Positions 25,197-31,783 of a stretch of DNA of 31,783 nt are shown one piece after another. This DNA is from CAZBLK01 sp964492715 (GTDB lineage Bacteria > Bacillota > Clostridia > Lachnospirales > WRBF01): NCBI GenBank assembly GCA_964492715.1, contig CAZBLK010000028.1, positions 1-31,783 on the forward strand. Reading direction: 5' to 3'. The notes below the pieces were generated by a model. It ran no database searches, was not told where the DNA came from, and saw only the letters and a list, made by a program, of their open reading frames with translations. Every line of letters begins with the position of its first letter. The stretch's first letter is position 1. A program made the position numbers and the translations under genes.

Positions 25197-26515
25197 ATGA
25201 AAAGGAAGATTCTTCATTTAGCAACGTCACTTACGCTTGCAGCGGCTCTTATGACACCAATCGTTGTTAAAGCAGCACCTTCGTACTACGACGTTCCAGG
25301 CCACTGGGCAGAAGCCCAAATTATGAAGTGGAGCGAAAAAAGCGTTTTAAGCGGTTACGCCGGCTACTTCCGTCCAAACGACGCAATGACAAGGGGCGAC
25401 CTTGCTATTGTCTTGGACAAGATTATGAAGTACCAAACTACTACTCAAAACAGCTATAAAGACTTGCCACAAGAAGCATACTACACTCCAGCGGTTTTAC
25501 GTGCAGCAGCAGCAGGCGTTATTACAGCTGACGAAGGCTACATTCGTGCAAACCAAAACTTAACTCGCCAAGAAGCGGCTGTTATGGTTGCAAAGGCTCT
25601 TAATCTTGCACCAGCTTCAAGCACAAACGCAGAACTTTCAGACTTAAAGTCAATTTCGTCTGCAAACAGGGGTTACGTTTACGCTGTTTTAAACGCTGGT
25701 TACATGAACGGTCATAACGACGGCACTTTCGAGCCAAACGGCAAAATTACACGTGCACAAGTTATGTCAATTATAAACAACGCAGCTGTAGGCTACTATG
25801 ACCAAGCAAAAACTTACACAGGTTCAGTAAGTGGTACAGCTATTGTAAACACATCTGGCGCAACTTTAAAGGACTTAACTGTAAACGGTGACCTTGTAAT
25901 TGCACAAGGCGTTGGAAATGGTGAAGTTACACTTGACAACGTAAAAGTAAGCGGCACAACTTATGTTCGTGGCGGCGGCTCAAACTCTGTTATCGTTAAA
26001 AACTCGAAGCTCGAAAGAGTAAACGTAAGCAAAAGCGGAAATGCTGCTGTTTCTATCAAGCTTGCATCATCTGCTGAAATTGTAAACCTTGTAGCTGCTG
26101 AAAGCGAACAAAAGGTGAACGTACAAGGTAAAGTTGGCACTGTTACAGCGCAAGCTAAGTCAAGCGTAAACCTTGTTTCTGCTACTGTAACAAACGTTAC
26201 TGTAGTTGGCAAAAACGCTGTAGTTTCAGTTGGCAGCGGCACAACCGTAAGAAACTTAACTGTTGAAGAAGACGCTTCAAACACTGTACTTACTGTTTCT
26301 GGCACAGTTAATTCAATTTCTAACAGTGCAAACTCTGTAAGCGTTACTGTTTCTTCGGGAGGTAAAGTAACTAGCGTTTCGTCTTCTGTTTCATTACACG
26401 TTGACGGTAGTGGTAAGGTTGGAAGCACATCTAGCAATGTTACAGTTTCTGGCGGTACTACTACACCTACTTCAGAGCCTACTTACAGACCTTCTACACC
26501 AAGGCCTACTGCTAC
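25197..26515 (+). repeat. 1,319-bp homology block shared by both SLH genes, copy 2
   Basis: The counterpart of 20010-21328, in the same orientation and without gaps. Its codons favour AAC, TAC, GAC and GGC endings. The module region that follows uses more AAT, GAT, GCT and ACA, which marks the junction. Confidence 0.9.
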
Positions 26516-29291
26516 AACACCAGTTACACAAGCACTTGCTGTTACAAGTGTAAGCAAACCAACTGCAGACGGAATAGGTACAGGTGCTACAAACATTAAC
26601 AAGTATACAGTTAGCGCAGTTTCTAATAATTCAACTACTATTACTGCAACTGAAGCATTGGTTAATGTAGAATCTGCTGATAGCACCCAAGGCGCTGCAA
26701 AATGGGTTGGCGTTCTTATTACAACAAATAAAGATGTTAACACTTTGGCTGTAAATACAGGTGGTGGATTTGTTGACCTTTCGGATACTGATGTTGAAGA
26801 AGCTTTAACTGCTGGCGCAACTGGTTCAAAGACATTTGTATGGTGGTTGAAGTCTGAAAACATTGGAACAGAAGGAAAGGTAATTGCAATTAAGGAACAG
26901 GGTAAAGCTGATACAACAGCGGTTGATTTTACTGTTAATTTTGTTCCTTTTGTGGCAGCACAAGCTGCACCTGCTTTCACAAATGCAACAGTAGCAGAAG
27001 GTTCAGCAGACAACACAACGAAGGTAACAGTAGGAGATACATTGACAGGCAGCTTGAAGTATAAAGTTTCTAACGCAACTGTAGCAACACCAAATGTGGG
27101 AGATGCTGTAACAGGCGTAACAGCTTATACAAGCGGTGCTGACATTAGTGGTGTTGATGCAACAACAAACAAGTATCTTGCTATCTATGAAGTTGATGCT
27201 TCTAACAATGTTGTTAAGTTCAAGTTGTTTACGTTGACAGCAGCTGATATTAAAGCTCCAGCTGTAGCAAGCAAAATTAGTGGTGTAACAACAGTTACAG
27301 CTGGTAATGCTGGAACAACTGAAGTAAAAGGTGTTTGGACTTTGGCGGTTACTACAGCATGTGGCAGTGGTGACAAAGTAACAATAAATGGCACTGAATA
27401 CACATATGTTGAAAGCAACCCGACTGGCAATCAGTTTACTGGTGTTGATGCAACAGCGCAAGCCGCTTCGTTGGCAACAGTTCTTAATACAAACTTGACT
27501 GACTTTGATGTAACAGCTGCTACTGGTACAATAACATTTACACAACAGGTTGGCGGCACAGGCGCTGCACCTACTGCTTCTATTGCAAGCGGCACTGGTG
27601 CAATTGGTGCAGTAACTTTAAGAACTGCAGGAAATGCTGGTACTTCTGAAACACTTGGTGTATACACTGTACAAGTTACAACTAACCTTGTTGCAGGCAA
27701 CACTATTACAATTGCAGGAAAAACACTTAATGCAGTTGCAAGTGGTGCTGCTGCAGGAACATCATTTGTTCCAGGTGCAACAATTGACGCTACAGTAACA
27801 AATATTGTAGCTGCACTTGCAAGCAATATGCCAACTGGTTATGCTGTAACAGGTGCAACAAACACATTAACACTTACGCAAACAACAGGTAATGGCTCAG
27901 CTACAGCTCCAACAGTAACTGTAGCGCAAGGTTCAACAGTTGCCGTTGGTGTAGTTGGTGCTGTTGGTACAACAACAGCTGGTGTTGCAGCTGTTACTGA
28001 AGCAACAGGCGTTTGGACTTTGACAATTGCAACTGCATTTGCTGAAAACGAAGAAGTAACAATAAATAACACAACATATAAATGTACTACAGGTGGAAGT
28101 GGAGCTAATGAATTTGCTGTGGGTTCAAGTGCAAGTGAGCAAGCTAGTTCCTTACAAACATTGCTTGAAACAGCTTTAACAAGTGACTTTACTGTAACAG
28201 TAAACGGTGCTACAATAACTATTACACAAGCTACTGCAAGTGTTGACCCTGCAAAAGCTGTAACTGCTACAGTTGTTACTAGTAGTGCTACAGGAACAAT
28301 AAATTTACAGAATACTCAAGCCCCCGTTGTAGAAGTTGCTGAAACACTTGGAGTATACACAGCACAAATCAACGCTAACCTTGTAGTAGGCAACACTATA
28401 ACAATTGCTGGAAAATCACTCACTGCAGTTGAAAGTAATCCTGTTGTAGGAACTTCATTCGTTCCAGGTGCAACAATTGACGCTACAGTAACAAATATTT
28501 TAGCTGCTCTCGTAGGCAATATGCCAACTAATTACGAAGTAACAGGCGCAACAGACACATTAACACTTACTCAAACAGTAGGTCACGGCTCAGCTACAGC
28601 TCCGACAGTAACTGTAGCACAAGGTTCAACAGTTGCAGTTGGTGTTGTAGGTGCTGTTAATACATCATCAGCTGGTGCTTCTGGAACAGCTGCAGTTCAG
28701 GGTGAATGGACACTAGCAGTTACAGCTGCATTTGCAGTTGGCGATAAAGTAACAGTAAACGGCGTAGACTATGTACACGTTGCTGGTACTCCTTCAGCTA
28801 ATGAGTTTACTGGTGATGACGTTACTGCTCAAGCTGCTTCGTTGGCAACAGCGCTTGGCACAAACTTAACTGCTTTTAATGTAACAGCAGCTACTGGTAC
28901 AATAACCTTTACACAAAAAGTTGGAGGTACAGGTGTTGCACCTACTGCTGCAGTTGCAAGTGGTACTGGCACATTAGGTGCAGTAACTCTAGTTACAACT
29001 GGAGTTGCTGGCACAACTGCAGTTAAGGGTGTTTACACTTTAACTATCAATGAACCTCTTATTGCTGGTGATGTAATTACTGTAAATGGCACAGATTACA
29101 CATTTGGTACTACTAGTGGCTTCGGCACTGGCACAACAGTAACTGACCAAGCAACTGAACTTGCAACTTTACTTAATACAGCTTTGACTGCATTTGATGT
29201 CACTTCAAATGCAGGTGTTATCACATTTACTCAAGCTACAGCTGGTACAGGTACTGCTCCAACTGCAAGCTTCACAGCAGCAACTAACTAA
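25197..29291 (+). CDS. Large SLH-domain surface protein 2 (1364 aa)
   Basis: A paralogue of the preceding protein. The signal peptide, three SLH motifs (TRGD, TRQE, TRAQ) and the beta-solenoid-like region (to about 425) are nearly the same, then a Pro/Thr linker. Beyond it there is no similarity to protein 1. A region of about 260 residues is followed from about 702 by six modules of roughly 110 residues. Each has the plan VxGxWTLxVxxxFxxGDxVTxNGxxY, a helical stretch rich in Ala/Ser/Leu (AQAASLATxLNTNL), then xxVTAATGTITFTQ and an Ala/Thr/Gly tail. No sortase signal is seen. GGGGGG precedes the ATG. Thr, Ala, Gly and Val dominate and Cys is nearly absent, as in S-layer proteins. The function of the repeats is unknown to me. 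Confidence 0.87.
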   Translation: MKRKILHLATSLTLAAALMTPIVVKAAPSYYDVPGHWAEAQIMKWSEKSVLSGYAGYFRPNDAMTRGDLAIVLDKIMKYQTTTQNSYKDLPQEAYYTPAVLRAAAAGVITADEGYIRANQNLTRQEAAVMVAKALNLAPASSTNAELSDLKSISSANRGYVYAVLNAGYMNGHNDGTFEPNGKITRAQVMSIINNAAVGYYDQAKTYTGSVSGTAIVNTSGATLKDLTVNGDLVIAQGVGNGEVTLDNVKVSGTTYVRGGGSNSVIVKNSKLERVNVSKSGNAAVSIKLASSAEIVNLVAAESEQKVNVQGKVGTVTAQAKSSVNLVSATVTNVTVVGKNAVVSVGSGTTVRNLTVEEDASNTVLTVSGTVNSISNSANSVSVTVSSGGKVTSVSSSVSLHVDGSGKVGSTSSNVTVSGGTTTPTSEPTYRPSTPRPTATTPVTQALAVTSVSKPTADGIGTGATNINKYTVSAVSNNSTTITATEALVNVESADSTQGAAKWVGVLITTNKDVNTLAVNTGGGFVDLSDTDVEEALTAGATGSKTFVWWLKSENIGTEGKVIAIKEQGKADTTAVDFTVNFVPFVAAQAAPAFTNATVAEGSADNTTKVTVGDTLTGSLKYKVSNATVATPNVGDAVTGVTAYTSGADISGVDATTNKYLAIYEVDASNNVVKFKLFTLTAADIKAPAVASKISGVTTVTAGNAGTTEVKGVWTLAVTTACGSGDKVTINGTEYTYVESNPTGNQFTGVDATAQAASLATVLNTNLTDFDVTAATGTITFTQQVGGTGAAPTASIASGTGAIGAVTLRTAGNAGTSETLGVYTVQVTTNLVAGNTITIAGKTLNAVASGAAAGTSFVPGATIDATVTNIVAALASNMPTGYAVTGATNTLTLTQTTGNGSATAPTVTVAQGSTVAVGVVGAVGTTTAGVAAVTEATGVWTLTIATAFAENEEVTINNTTYKCTTGGSGANEFAVGSSASEQASSLQTLLETALTSDFTVTVNGATITITQATASVDPAKAVTATVVTSSATGTINLQNTQAPVVEVAETLGVYTAQINANLVVGNTITIAGKSLTAVESNPVVGTSFVPGATIDATVTNILAALVGNMPTNYEVTGATDTLTLTQTVGHGSATAPTVTVAQGSTVAVGVVGAVNTSSAGASGTAAVQGEWTLAVTAAFAVGDKVTVNGVDYVHVAGTPSANEFTGDDVTAQAASLATALGTNLTAFNVTAATGTITFTQKVGGTGVAPTAAVASGTGTLGAVTLVTTGVAGTTAVKGVYTLTINEPLIAGDVITVNGTDYTFGTTSGFGTGTTVTDQATELATLLNTALTAFDVTSNAGVITFTQATAGTGTAPTASFTAATN
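27300..29288 (+). repeat. Six-module repeat array in SLH protein 2
   Basis: Module starts are near 27300, 27627, 27973, 28313, 28669 and 28999 (spacing 327-356 bp). Modules 1, 5 and 6 resemble one another (TGVDATAQAASLAT, GTITFTQ). Modules 2 and 4 are a second, nearly identical type (GNTITIAGK, SFVPGATIDATVTNI, GSATAPTVTVAQGSTVAVGV). Module 3 is intermediate. The A-B-C-B-A-A order points to duplication of multi-module blocks. Confidence 0.8.
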
Positions 29292-29314
29292 ACCAACGTA
29301 ACAATTCCTTTTCC

Positions 29315-29348
29315 AAAAAGCCCATGAGGTTATTCCTCTGGGCTTTTT
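29315..29348 (+). terminator. Intrinsic terminator after SLH gene 2
   Basis: AAAAAGCCCA pairs with TGGGCTTTTT, with an inner GAGG/CCTC stem and a TTATT loop, and ends in a T run. It lies 24 bp past the stop codon. Confidence 0.88.
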
Positions 29349-29730
29349 AACAAGCATTTTTTATTGCAACTTTGCAGAACAATTTAATTAAAACTCCCCC
29401 TTGAAATCCAATGTCGTCAACGTAGTGGTTATATCAACTTGCACAGCATAACGCCATAGACATTGTGCAAATTACCACTTGACAAAACAAAAGCAGCTCC
29501 AAAATTGAAGCGGATACTGTTATTTGGTATATCAATTTGATTTGGTGATGAAGATGAAACGCAAAGGCGCATTGGTGAAAATAATGAGCGATATGAACAA
29601 TGTAATCCAAGAGAAAAACCTGGGTCAAAAGGCACGTATGCCTGAAACAAAGGCATTTTCCAAAAATCGCAGAATGCCATGTAATGCTTTTGGCGGATTC
29701 CGATAAAAAACGTAATCGACTTTTAAACCG
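29349..29730. other. Non-coding or decayed stretch after the SLH genes
   Basis: A short plus-strand frame near 29550-29706 (ending FGGFR) and overlapping minus-strand frames occur here. None has a convincing RBS or a recognisable domain. Its composition is less AT-rich than ordinary spacer, so it may be a gene remnant. I cannot say of what. Confidence 0.35.
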
Positions 29731-29870
29731 CATAATTGTGGATATTTCAAGGTTTTCGGTTGATATTAAGCCGAATCGAAGCGGTGTTAGAATTTTTCAA
29801 GATAGACTTAGAGCGTGCAATAGCAGAAATTGCTCAGTCGATTAAGTAGAAAATATTTTCTAAAGTTGAC
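29731..29870. repeat. 140-bp direct repeat, copy B, upstream of the rsgA leader
   Basis: A same-orientation copy of 19781-19920, with an offset of exactly 9,950 bp and no gaps. Here the TTCGG/CCGAA stem is intact, while the lower GTGCAAT/ATTGCAC stem has lost its outer pairs. Like copy A it runs directly into a TTGAC-type promoter. Confidence 0.9.
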
Positions 29871-29879
29871 GACTTTGGC

Positions 29880-29908
29880 TTGACTTTAGGAATATTTAGC
29901 AGTATATT
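29880..29908 (+). promoter_or_regulatory. Promoter downstream of repeat copy B
   Basis: TTGACT (29880-29885) and TATATT (29903-29908) have a 17-bp spacer, and a TATAAT lies a few bases on. The start is near 29915, ahead of a GGGAG and a 10-codon frame. Confidence 0.75.
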
Positions 29909-29943
29909 ATAATTATTATAGTTCTCGAAGGGAGAGATGTTTT

Positions 29944-29976
29944 ATGACAGTAAATAATTTGGTGGTTTTTATATAA
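29944..29976 (+). CDS. 10-codon mini-ORF (leader peptide or gene vestige)
   Basis: ATG at 29944, nine bases after GGGAG, encodes MTVNNLVVFI and stops at TAA. It has its own promoter (29880-29908) and is followed by a structured stretch and a terminator before rsgA. It could be a leader peptide controlling rsgA, or the stump of a lost third surface-protein gene. It does not resemble the SLH gene start (MKRK). Confidence 0.4.
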   Translation: MTVNNLVVFI

Positions 29977-30129
29977 TAAATATTTGTAGCGGCTTTTTTA
30001 GGGTGTTTTTAAAAGGGTAGCTTTTAGCGTACTTTTCAACTTCCCCTAGTGCCGCAAACATAAGCCTTTTTGTGATACGGTTTTATATTCTTTCTAAACT
30101 TGTTAGCACACTTTAGGTGTGTTATTTTT
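29977..30129 (+). promoter_or_regulatory. Structured leader with terminator upstream of rsgA
   Basis: GCGGC (29989-29993) pairs with GCCGC (30051-30055), and AGGG (30000-30003) with CCCT (30044-30047). Inside these, AAAAG (30011-30015) pairs with CTTTT (30021-30025). An 8-bp hairpin TAGCACAC/GTGTGTTA (30104-30124, one G-T pair) with TTTTT (30125-30129) then forms an intrinsic terminator 20 bp before the rsgA start. I see no strong promoter between terminator and gene, so rsgA may be reached by read-through. Confidence 0.5.
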
Positions 30130-30148
30130 GTGTCTAAATGGAGGATAA

Positions 30149-31192
30149 ATGGTAAACATAATTGATTATGGGTTTAACCTAGCAACTATTGATATTGAAA
30201 ACTTGAACGGCGTAATTCCAGCAAGAGTAACAGCAACACACAAAGAACGGTATGAAATTGTTTGTGAACATGGTGTAACACATGCACGGCTTAAAAGCAG
30301 CGTGTATTTTAATGACAGTGATGAAAACTTTCCAACAACAGGCGACTTTGTTTTAGCCAAGTATAACAGCATTGGCGACTGTGTCATTACAAAAACACTT
30401 GACCGAAAATCTCTTTTTTCAAGAAAAGACCCTGACAAAAGGCCTACAGAGCAAGCAGTTGCCGCAAACTTTGACTACGTTTTTATTATGTCGTCACTCA
30501 ACGACGACTTTAATTTAAACCGTATAGAAAGATATTTAACGGCAGCGTGGCAAAGCGGTGCTGTCCCTGTTGTCATTTTAACAAAAGCTGACTTAGTTGA
30601 CGATTACAGCGAAAAGCTTAACTCTGTAGAAAAGCTTGCGCTTGGCGTTGGAGTTTTTGCAGTAAGTGCAAAAACAGGGCAAAACATGGAAATGTTATCA
30701 GACTATTTAAAGCCAAGAAAGACAATTGTTTTTTTAGGTTCATCTGGTGTTGGTAAGTCGAGCCTTGTAAATGCTCTTTCCGGCGAAGATTTAATGGGCA
30801 TTGGCGAAATCCGTGAGGACGACTCTAGGGGGCGGCATACCACAACTCATAGGCAACTTATTATGCTGGATAACGGCGTAATGCTAATTGACACGCCAGG
30901 AATGAGAGAACTTGGCATGTGGGACGTAAGTGTAGGTTTAGGCAGTGCATTTGCTGATGTTGAGCAGTATTTTGGAAAGTGCAGATTTGCAGACTGCAAA
31001 CATGAAAAAGAACCTGGCTGTGCTTTAAAGGCCGCTGTTCAAAGCGGTGAGCTTTCTGCTACAAGAGTAAAAAACTATTTTTCACTTATGCGTGAAGCGT
31101 TGTATTACGAGGATAAACAGGCTTATTTAAGACAGCAGTCAAAGAAGTTTAAGTCTATTAGCAAGCAATTGAAAAATAGCAAGAAGAAGTGA
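30149..31192 (+). CDS. rsgA: Ribosome small-subunit biogenesis GTPase RsgA (YjeQ)
   Basis: A cytoplasmic GTPase that acts late in 30S subunit maturation. The 347-aa protein has an N-terminal OB-fold (about 15-95). A circularly permuted GTPase core follows in which the G4 motif (ILTKADLV) and G5-like VSAKTG precede G1 (GSSGVGKSSLVNAL) and G3 (DTPGMRELG). The switch region RGRHTTTHRQL lies between G1 and G3. The C-terminal zinc finger has CRFADCKHEKEPGC (Cys, Cys, His, Cys), followed by a basic tail rich in Lys. GGAGG lies just before the ATG. The length is slightly above the usual 290-350. An upstream leader with a terminator suggests attenuation. Confidence 0.94.
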   Translation: MVNIIDYGFNLATIDIENLNGVIPARVTATHKERYEIVCEHGVTHARLKSSVYFNDSDENFPTTGDFVLAKYNSIGDCVITKTLDRKSLFSRKDPDKRPTEQAVAANFDYVFIMSSLNDDFNLNRIERYLTAAWQSGAVPVVILTKADLVDDYSEKLNSVEKLALGVGVFAVSAKTGQNMEMLSDYLKPRKTIVFLGSSGVGKSSLVNALSGEDLMGIGEIREDDSRGRHTTTHRQLIMLDNGVMLIDTPGMRELGMWDVSVGLGSAFADVEQYFGKCRFADCKHEKEPGCALKAAVQSGELSATRVKNYFSLMREALYYEDKQAYLRQQSKKFKSISKQLKNSKKK

Positions 31193-31231
31193 ATGGATAA
31201 AAGTGTTTTAGGAAACTAAAAGCCACTGCAC

Positions 31232-31273
31232 AATCTTGGGCAGTCGTTTGCCGACTGCCCATGGACTCAAGAT
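31232..31273 (+). other. Strong hairpin after rsgA, no T run
   Basis: GGGCAGTCG (31238-31246) pairs with CGACTGCCC (31252-31260) around a 5-nt loop. An outer ATCTTG/CAAGAT pairing can extend it. No T tract follows on either strand, so it may act as a processing stem or a factor-dependent end. Confidence 0.5.
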
Positions 31274-31329
31274 ACAAAATGTACAATAAAAAGTTCAAGT
31301 ATACATTAATTTTCTATATATAAGTACAG

Positions 31330-31587
31330 TTAAGCTTCGCAACGTAAAGAGGCTTCGCAGTTCACAGGAATTTTAAACGTACTAACAATTTTGTCGTAAC
31401 AGCTTGTGCAAAGGTCAAACGAATGAACCTCGTTGTCAAATGGCGAAAAGTACCCCCAGCGTTTTTCAATTGATAAATGGTCAGAAGTTCTGCCGCTTTT
31501 TGATGTTTCAATTTTTTCTCCGCAGCAGTTGCAAGTTATGTGGGCAAGCTTTTTTTCTATAACGTTTACGTTTTCGTATTTTTTCAT
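31330..31587 (-). CDS. Small zinc-ribbon protein of unknown function (85 aa)
   Basis: An 85-aa soluble protein with two CxxC knuckles, CNCCGEKIE near residue 20 and CTSCYDKIV near 60, which should bind one zinc. The middle (LSIEKRWGYFSPFDNEVHSFDLC) resembles a family of short hypothetical proteins common in Clostridia, but I cannot give it a function. GGGGGG lies five bases before the ATG. It is convergent with rsgA. A further Cys pair near the end (NCEASLRC) is not obviously part of the ribbon. Confidence 0.75.
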   Translation of the reverse strand: MKKYENVNVIEKKLAHITCNCCGEKIETSKSGRTSDHLSIEKRWGYFSPFDNEVHSFDLCTSCYDKIVSTFKIPVNCEASLRCEA

Positions 31588-31626
31588 TTTATCCCCCCGT
31601 AACCCCTAAAAACAAAAATACTCCGT

Positions 31627-31656
31627 CAATTGTGAAAAGTACAATTGTGAAAAGTA
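31627..31656. repeat. 15-bp tandem duplication
   Basis: CAATTGTGAAAAGTA occurs twice back to back (31627-31641 and 31642-31656), upstream of a promoter. The core GTGAAAAGTAA also appears once in the metN leader near 3955. Confidence 0.7.
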
Positions 31657-31675
31657 ATTTTAGCAAAAGCATATG

Positions 31676-31704
31676 TTGAACATGTCATTGCAATAATGTA
31701 TTAT
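31676..31704 (+). promoter_or_regulatory. Promoter of a gene starting at the window edge
   Basis: TTGAAC (31676-31681) and TATTAT (31699-31704) have a 17-bp spacer. An AAGGAG at 31769-31774 followed by AAATAAAAT suggests that the start codon spans the window end. Confidence 0.7.
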
Positions 31705-31783
31705 ACAATAGTAAGAATGTTTTGTATATAGGTAATAATATGTATAAAGATTTGAAAAAATTAGTGTTAAGGAGAAATAAAAT

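Noticed and set aside
27300..29288. CRISPR-like array
   Set aside because: The repeats are about 330 bp, vary in sequence and lie wholly in one reading frame; they are protein modules.
29434..29733. Minus-strand open frames of 83-99 aa near the end of the SLH region
   Set aside because: No RBS, and Cys/His/Phe-rich composition typical of antisense shadows.

Overview
The window looks like chromosomal DNA of a low-GC, anaerobic, spore-former-like Bacillota, most likely class Clostridia. The grounds are AT-rich intergenic DNA, strong GGAGG-type ribosome binding sites, near-consensus sigma-A promoters (usually 17 bp spacers), a leucine T-box in front of leuS, a CadC-type ArsR regulator, and two large secreted proteins with three S-layer homology (SLH) motifs. 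I cannot name genus or species from the sequence alone.

Layout. 1-1142: the terminator of an off-window gene, a NYN-domain protein (minus) and a tRNA-Leu(CAG) (minus). 1241-4166: a methionine ABC importer operon metN-metI-metQ (minus), with a perfect-consensus promoter, a roughly 300-nt leader and a 20-codon upstream ORF ending Met-Cys-Arg. 4415-7636: a small unknown gene, then a T-box leader and leuS. 7645-8658: two miniature inverted-repeat elements and a broken TetR gene that keeps its promoter and operator-like dyads. 8691-13233: an ABC ATPase, a large FtsX-type permease and an HlyD-type adaptor, forming a MacAB-like efflux operon. 13343-13671: an unusual element with TA-GGGC ends, made of a structured-RNA-like half and a fully palindromic half. 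13696-16254: a cadmium/zinc/lead resistance operon (CadC-type regulator, stand-alone HMA protein, P1B ATPase). 16301-19584 (minus): pyrG followed by a TolC-like coiled-coil protein with a copper amine oxidase-type N-terminal domain.

19781-29870: two consecutive SLH protein genes (1672 and 1364 aa) that share a gapless 1,319-bp 5' half and then diverge completely into different repeat modules. Each has its own promoter and terminator, and both share a 5' UTR hairpin. The pair is bracketed by two 140-bp direct repeats with about 89% identity by eye. The second repeat carries a complete promoter and RBS leading into a 10-codon ORF, a structured leader and a terminator just before rsgA. 30149-31783: rsgA, a small zinc-ribbon protein (minus) and the promoter of a gene that starts at the window edge.

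The least explained items are the SLH cassette with its flanking repeats, the rsgA leader, the upstream ORF of the met operon, the composite element at 13343-13671, and a CTP synthase whose glutaminase oxyanion motif is altered. All calls come from reading the sequence by eye; no database search was run.
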